A stretch of 33,165 nt of DNA from an uncultured Clostridia bacterium (lineage in GTDB: Bacteria; Bacillota; Clostridia; Oscillospirales; QAKW01). The stretch lies in contig CANQVN010000006.1 of assembly GCA_947627315.1 (NCBI GenBank), positions 1 through 33,165 of the forward strand, given 5' to 3'. Of this stretch, positions 30,499 through 33,165 are shown in pieces. The notes under the pieces are model-generated. The model saw nothing but the letters and a program-made list of their open reading frames with translations. It ran no database searches and had not been told where the DNA came from. Numbering within the stretch: the first letter of the stretch is position 1; each line of letters begins with the position of its first letter. A program made the translations under genes and the position numbers.

Positions 30499-32984
30499 TC
30501 GTACCATGTCCTTCCCCACTTCACGTCCACCGTAAGCTTTACGTTCAGCTTCATCGCGTTTTCCATCTCGCGGACAAGCAGGCGTTCCACCTGTTCCCGT
30601 TCGTTTTCGGGCGCCTCGATTATAAGCTCGTCGTGTACCTGTAGGATGAGCCGCGCCGAAAGCCCCTCTCTTTGCAGGGCGCGGTGGGTGTTCACCATCG
30701 CCGTTTTTATAATGTCCGCCGCCGTACCCTGTATAGGCGTGTTGAGCGCGGCGCGCTCGCCGAACGAACGGATATTGAAGTTTTGGCTTTTAAGCTCGGG
30801 AAGCTCTCTGCGCCTGCCCGAAAGGGTCACGACAAACCCGTCCTCCCTTGCCTTTTGCACGATATTTTTCATATACTCTTTAACGCCGCTGTAATGGGCA
30901 AGGTAGCCCTCGATATACTCCCGCGCCTGCTTTCGCGAAACGCCGATGTCCTGCGCCAGCGAAAAGTCGGAAATGCCGTAGACTATGCCGAAATTCACCG
31001 CCTTTGCAAACCGCCGCATTTCGGGGGTCACCATCTCCCGCGTCACGCCGAATACGCTTGCCGCGGTGACGGCGTGTATGTCCTCGCCCCGCTCGAAAGC
31101 CTCCAGCATCGCGCGGTCGTTTGCCATATGCGCCAAAACGCGAAGCTCTATCTGCGAGTAGTCCGCGTCCACCAAAACGCATCCGTCCGCCGCGGCAAAC
31201 ATCGCGCGAAGCTCGCGCCCCAGCTCCGTTCGCACCGGGATATTCTGCAAATTCGGCTCGGCGGACGAAATCCTGCCCGTCAGCGTCACCGTCTGGTTGA
31301 AGCTGGTGTGTATCCTGCCGTCCTGCCCTATAAGCCCCAAAAGCCCGTCGCAGTAGGTGCTTTTGAGCTTGACGTATCTGCGGTATTCCAAAACCCTGCC
31401 GACAATCTCGTGCCTGTTTTCAAGCTTTGACAGTATCTCGGCGTTTGTCGAGTAGCCCTTTTTCGTCTTTTTGCCGTGCGGCAGTCCCAGCTTTTCAAAT
31501 AAAATCACGCCGAGCTGCTTCGGGGAGTTTATGTTAAACTCCTCCCCCGCAAGCTCGTAGATTCTCCGCTCCGCCTCCGCCGCCATTTTCGCAAGCTTTT
31601 CGGAATAGCGTAAAAGCGCCTCGCGGTCAACCGTAAAGCCCTGCTTTTCCATATCGGATAAAACGACGGTCAGCGGCAGCTCTATGTTGTAAAGAAGCTC
31701 TTTCTGCCCCCGCCGCTCCAGAATCCCGCGCTGCTTTTTCACGATCTCCCGCAGTCCCGTCGCAAGCGCGGCGGGAGACGACGCGCGCATGCCGGTATAT
31801 TCGTAAAATATGTCGGCAAGCTCGTATTTTGCGGCGGACGGATCTATCACATACTGCGCCACCGCGATATCGTAAAACGGCTCTATCCCCTCCGGCAGCG
31901 ATTTGTATAAGCTTTTCGCCTCAAAGGTGAATTTTTCAATATCGGGGTTTTCAAAAAGCGAAAGGTAATTTTCAACCCTGCACACGCCAAAGCCCGTGTC
32001 CGCCAAAATCGCGCCGCCGTCCGGCAGAAAATACAGCCCGTTTTTCATAAGCTCCGGCAAAAGCTCCTCCGCCGTTTTTTCCGTCACCTGCGGCTCGGCG
32101 GTCTTTCGCTTTTCCGCGGCGGCGGGCATTCCCAGCCGCTCGGCGATGCTTGTAAGCTCGTATCGTTCCAAAAGAGGGGTCAAACGGCTGCCGTCGCACT
32201 CTTTTATTTTCAAATCGTCGTCGTTTATTTCAAGCGGCAGGTCGCGCAGAATCGTTGCAAGCTTATATGATTTATACGCGCTCTCTTTTCCCTCCGCAAG
32301 CTTTTTGGCGGTCGCGGGCTTTATATCGTCCAGCGCGGCGTAGACCCCGTCCAGACTGCCAAACCTGCGTATAAGCTCCAGCGCGCCCTTTTCACCGATT
32401 CCCGGCACTCCCTTTATGTTGTCCGAGCTGTCCCCCATTATCGCCTTGAGGTCTATAAGCCTTTTCGGCTCAAACCCGTAGTTTTGCAGAAAATAGGCTT
32501 TGTCGCATATCTCCACCTCCGACATACCGCCGCGCGTCACCGGCATTATCACGCGGGTGCGCTCGCTTATCAGCTGAAAGTCGTCCCTGTCGCCCGAGAC
32601 TATGTCGCACTCGCAGCCGCGGGCTTCGCAGTATGCCGAAAGCGTGCCGATTACGTCGTCCGCCTCGTAGCCCTCAAGCTCAAACCGCTTCACGTTCATG
32701 GCGGACAGCAGCTCCTTTAACGCCTCTATCTGAAAGGTAAGCTCCTCCGGCTGCGGACGGCGGGTCGCCTTGTACGCGTCGTACATCTTGTGTCGAAAGG
32801 TCTTCGCATGCACATCGAAGGCGACGGCGACCATATCCGGCTTTGACATTTCCAGATACTTAAAATACAGCCTTAAAAACCCGAAAAGCGCGCCTGTCGG
32901 CTCGCCCCTGCGGGTAGTCAGCCCCTTTATCGCGTAAAACGCGCGGTTTATAACCGAGTTTCCGTCAAAGACAAGAAGCTTCAT
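30489..32984 (-). CDS. polA: DNA polymerase I
   Basis: 831 residues. The N-terminal 5'-3' exonuclease domain (about 1-285) has YEADDVIGTLS and GDSSDNIKGVPGIG. The polymerase domain shows motif A DADYSQIELRVLAHMA, motif B RRFAKAVNFGIVYG and motif C VHDELIIEAP. The middle 3'-5' exonuclease domain is degenerate: the DxE metal motif is not seen (GGAILADTGFGVCRV), as in many Firmicutes and Thermus Pol I, so proofreading is probably absent. It acts in lagging-strand maturation and repair. It overlaps rluD-like by ATGA and rimI by 10 bp. Confidence 0.97.
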   Translation of the reverse strand: MKLLVFDGNSVINRAFYAIKGLTTRRGEPTGALFGFLRLYFKYLEMSKPDMVAVAFDVHAKTFRHKMYDAYKATRRPQPEELTFQIEALKELLSAMNVKRFELEGYEADDVIGTLSAYCEARGCECDIVSGDRDDFQLISERTRVIMPVTRGGMSEVEICDKAYFLQNYGFEPKRLIDLKAIMGDSSDNIKGVPGIGEKGALELIRRFGSLDGVYAALDDIKPATAKKLAEGKESAYKSYKLATILRDLPLEINDDDLKIKECDGSRLTPLLERYELTSIAERLGMPAAAEKRKTAEPQVTEKTAEELLPELMKNGLYFLPDGGAILADTGFGVCRVENYLSLFENPDIEKFTFEAKSLYKSLPEGIEPFYDIAVAQYVIDPSAAKYELADIFYEYTGMRASSPAALATGLREIVKKQRGILERRGQKELLYNIELPLTVVLSDMEKQGFTVDREALLRYSEKLAKMAAEAERRIYELAGEEFNINSPKQLGVILFEKLGLPHGKKTKKGYSTNAEILSKLENRHEIVGRVLEYRRYVKLKSTYCDGLLGLIGQDGRIHTSFNQTVTLTGRISSAEPNLQNIPVRTELGRELRAMFAAADGCVLVDADYSQIELRVLAHMANDRAMLEAFERGEDIHAVTAASVFGVTREMVTPEMRRFAKAVNFGIVYGISDFSLAQDIGVSRKQAREYIEGYLAHYSGVKEYMKNIVQKAREDGFVVTLSGRRRELPELKSQNFNIRSFGERAALNTPIQGTAADIIKTAMVNTHRALQREGLSARLILQVHDELIIEAPENEREQVERLLVREMENAMKLNVKLTVDVKWGRTWYECK

Positions 32985-33165
32985 TCGTTTTCCTCCATAA
33001 GCTTTTTCATATCGTCCGGCAGCGGCAGCTCAAAGCGCATATGCTCCCCCGTCACCGGGTGGTCAAACTCGACTACCGCCGAGTGGAGAGCCTGCCGGGA
33101 TATCCCGCCCGAAAACTCTCTGCCGATGTCCTTGCGGATGGCCTTGCGCTCGCGGAAGCCCAACT
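32981..33165 (-). CDS. RluA/RluD-family pseudouridine synthase (5' part outside window)
   Basis: About 60 C-terminal residues; the frame runs off the right edge. GISRQALHSAVVEFDHPVTGEHMRFE, read in parts, is the typical C-terminal region of RluD-like large-subunit rRNA pseudouridine synthases. The final PLPDDMKKLM matches the family end. It overlaps polA as ATGA, so polA is translationally coupled to it. The catalytic Asp motif is not in view. Confidence 0.85.
   Translation of the reverse strand, partial: LGFRERKAIRKDIGREFSGGISRQALHSAVVEFDHPVTGEHMRFELPLPDDMKKLMEENE

Overview
The window reads as a chromosomal segment of an endospore-forming, anaerobic, GC-rich member of the Clostridia (Firmicutes), probably an uncultured gut-type lineage near Oscillospirales or Christensenellales. 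The class is supported by an alpha/beta-type small acid-soluble spore protein, a SpoIVFA/SpoIVFB-like pair behind a sigma-E-like promoter, strong GGAGG ribosome binding sites, many GTG/TTG starts, frequent 4-35 bp gene overlaps and short GC-rich intrinsic terminators. The lower-rank placement is an inference.

Layout. 1-2624: 3' part of a CapD-type nucleotide-sugar dehydratase, then tyrS and its terminator. 2626-6576: sporulation pair (M23 plus M50 proteases), then a radical SAM protein and its DUF2344 partner, all overlapping. 6604-8929: two tandem metallophosphoesterase paralogues; the first has lost most metal ligands and carries a frameshift. 8930-10055: a decayed stretch with stacked terminators, a stub of a minus-strand gene and a truncated, frameshifted LRR/SLH surface-protein pseudogene. 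10122-11214 (minus): winged-helix DUF4364 plus a redoxin-like membrane protein lacking CxxC. 11242-13302: sugar nucleotidyltransferase plus anomeric sugar kinase. 13374-14884: ECF sigma factor plus a probable membrane anti-sigma protein. 14896-18267 (minus): four-gene sodium-pumping carboxylate decarboxylase. 18273-20238 (minus): MFS transporter and SDR oxidoreductase. 20245-22636: recG and the spore protein gene. 22644-24243 (minus): rsmI and a TrmN6-like methyltransferase. 24267-26267 (minus): orphan solute-binding lipoprotein. 26487-28318 (minus): XRE repressor, ImmA-type protease, NUDIX hydrolase and rlmH in one overlapping run, divergent from a small zinc-ribbon/phage-regulator-like gene. 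29054-33165 (minus): rluD-like, polA, rimI, tsaD.

Most genes are housekeeping (translation, rRNA/tRNA modification, replication and repair) arranged as tight operons. The accessory parts are the metallophosphoesterase pair, the pseudogene graveyard, and the ImmR/ImmA-type switch that appears to have captured nudix and rlmH. No tRNA, rRNA, CRISPR array or insertion sequence was recognised.
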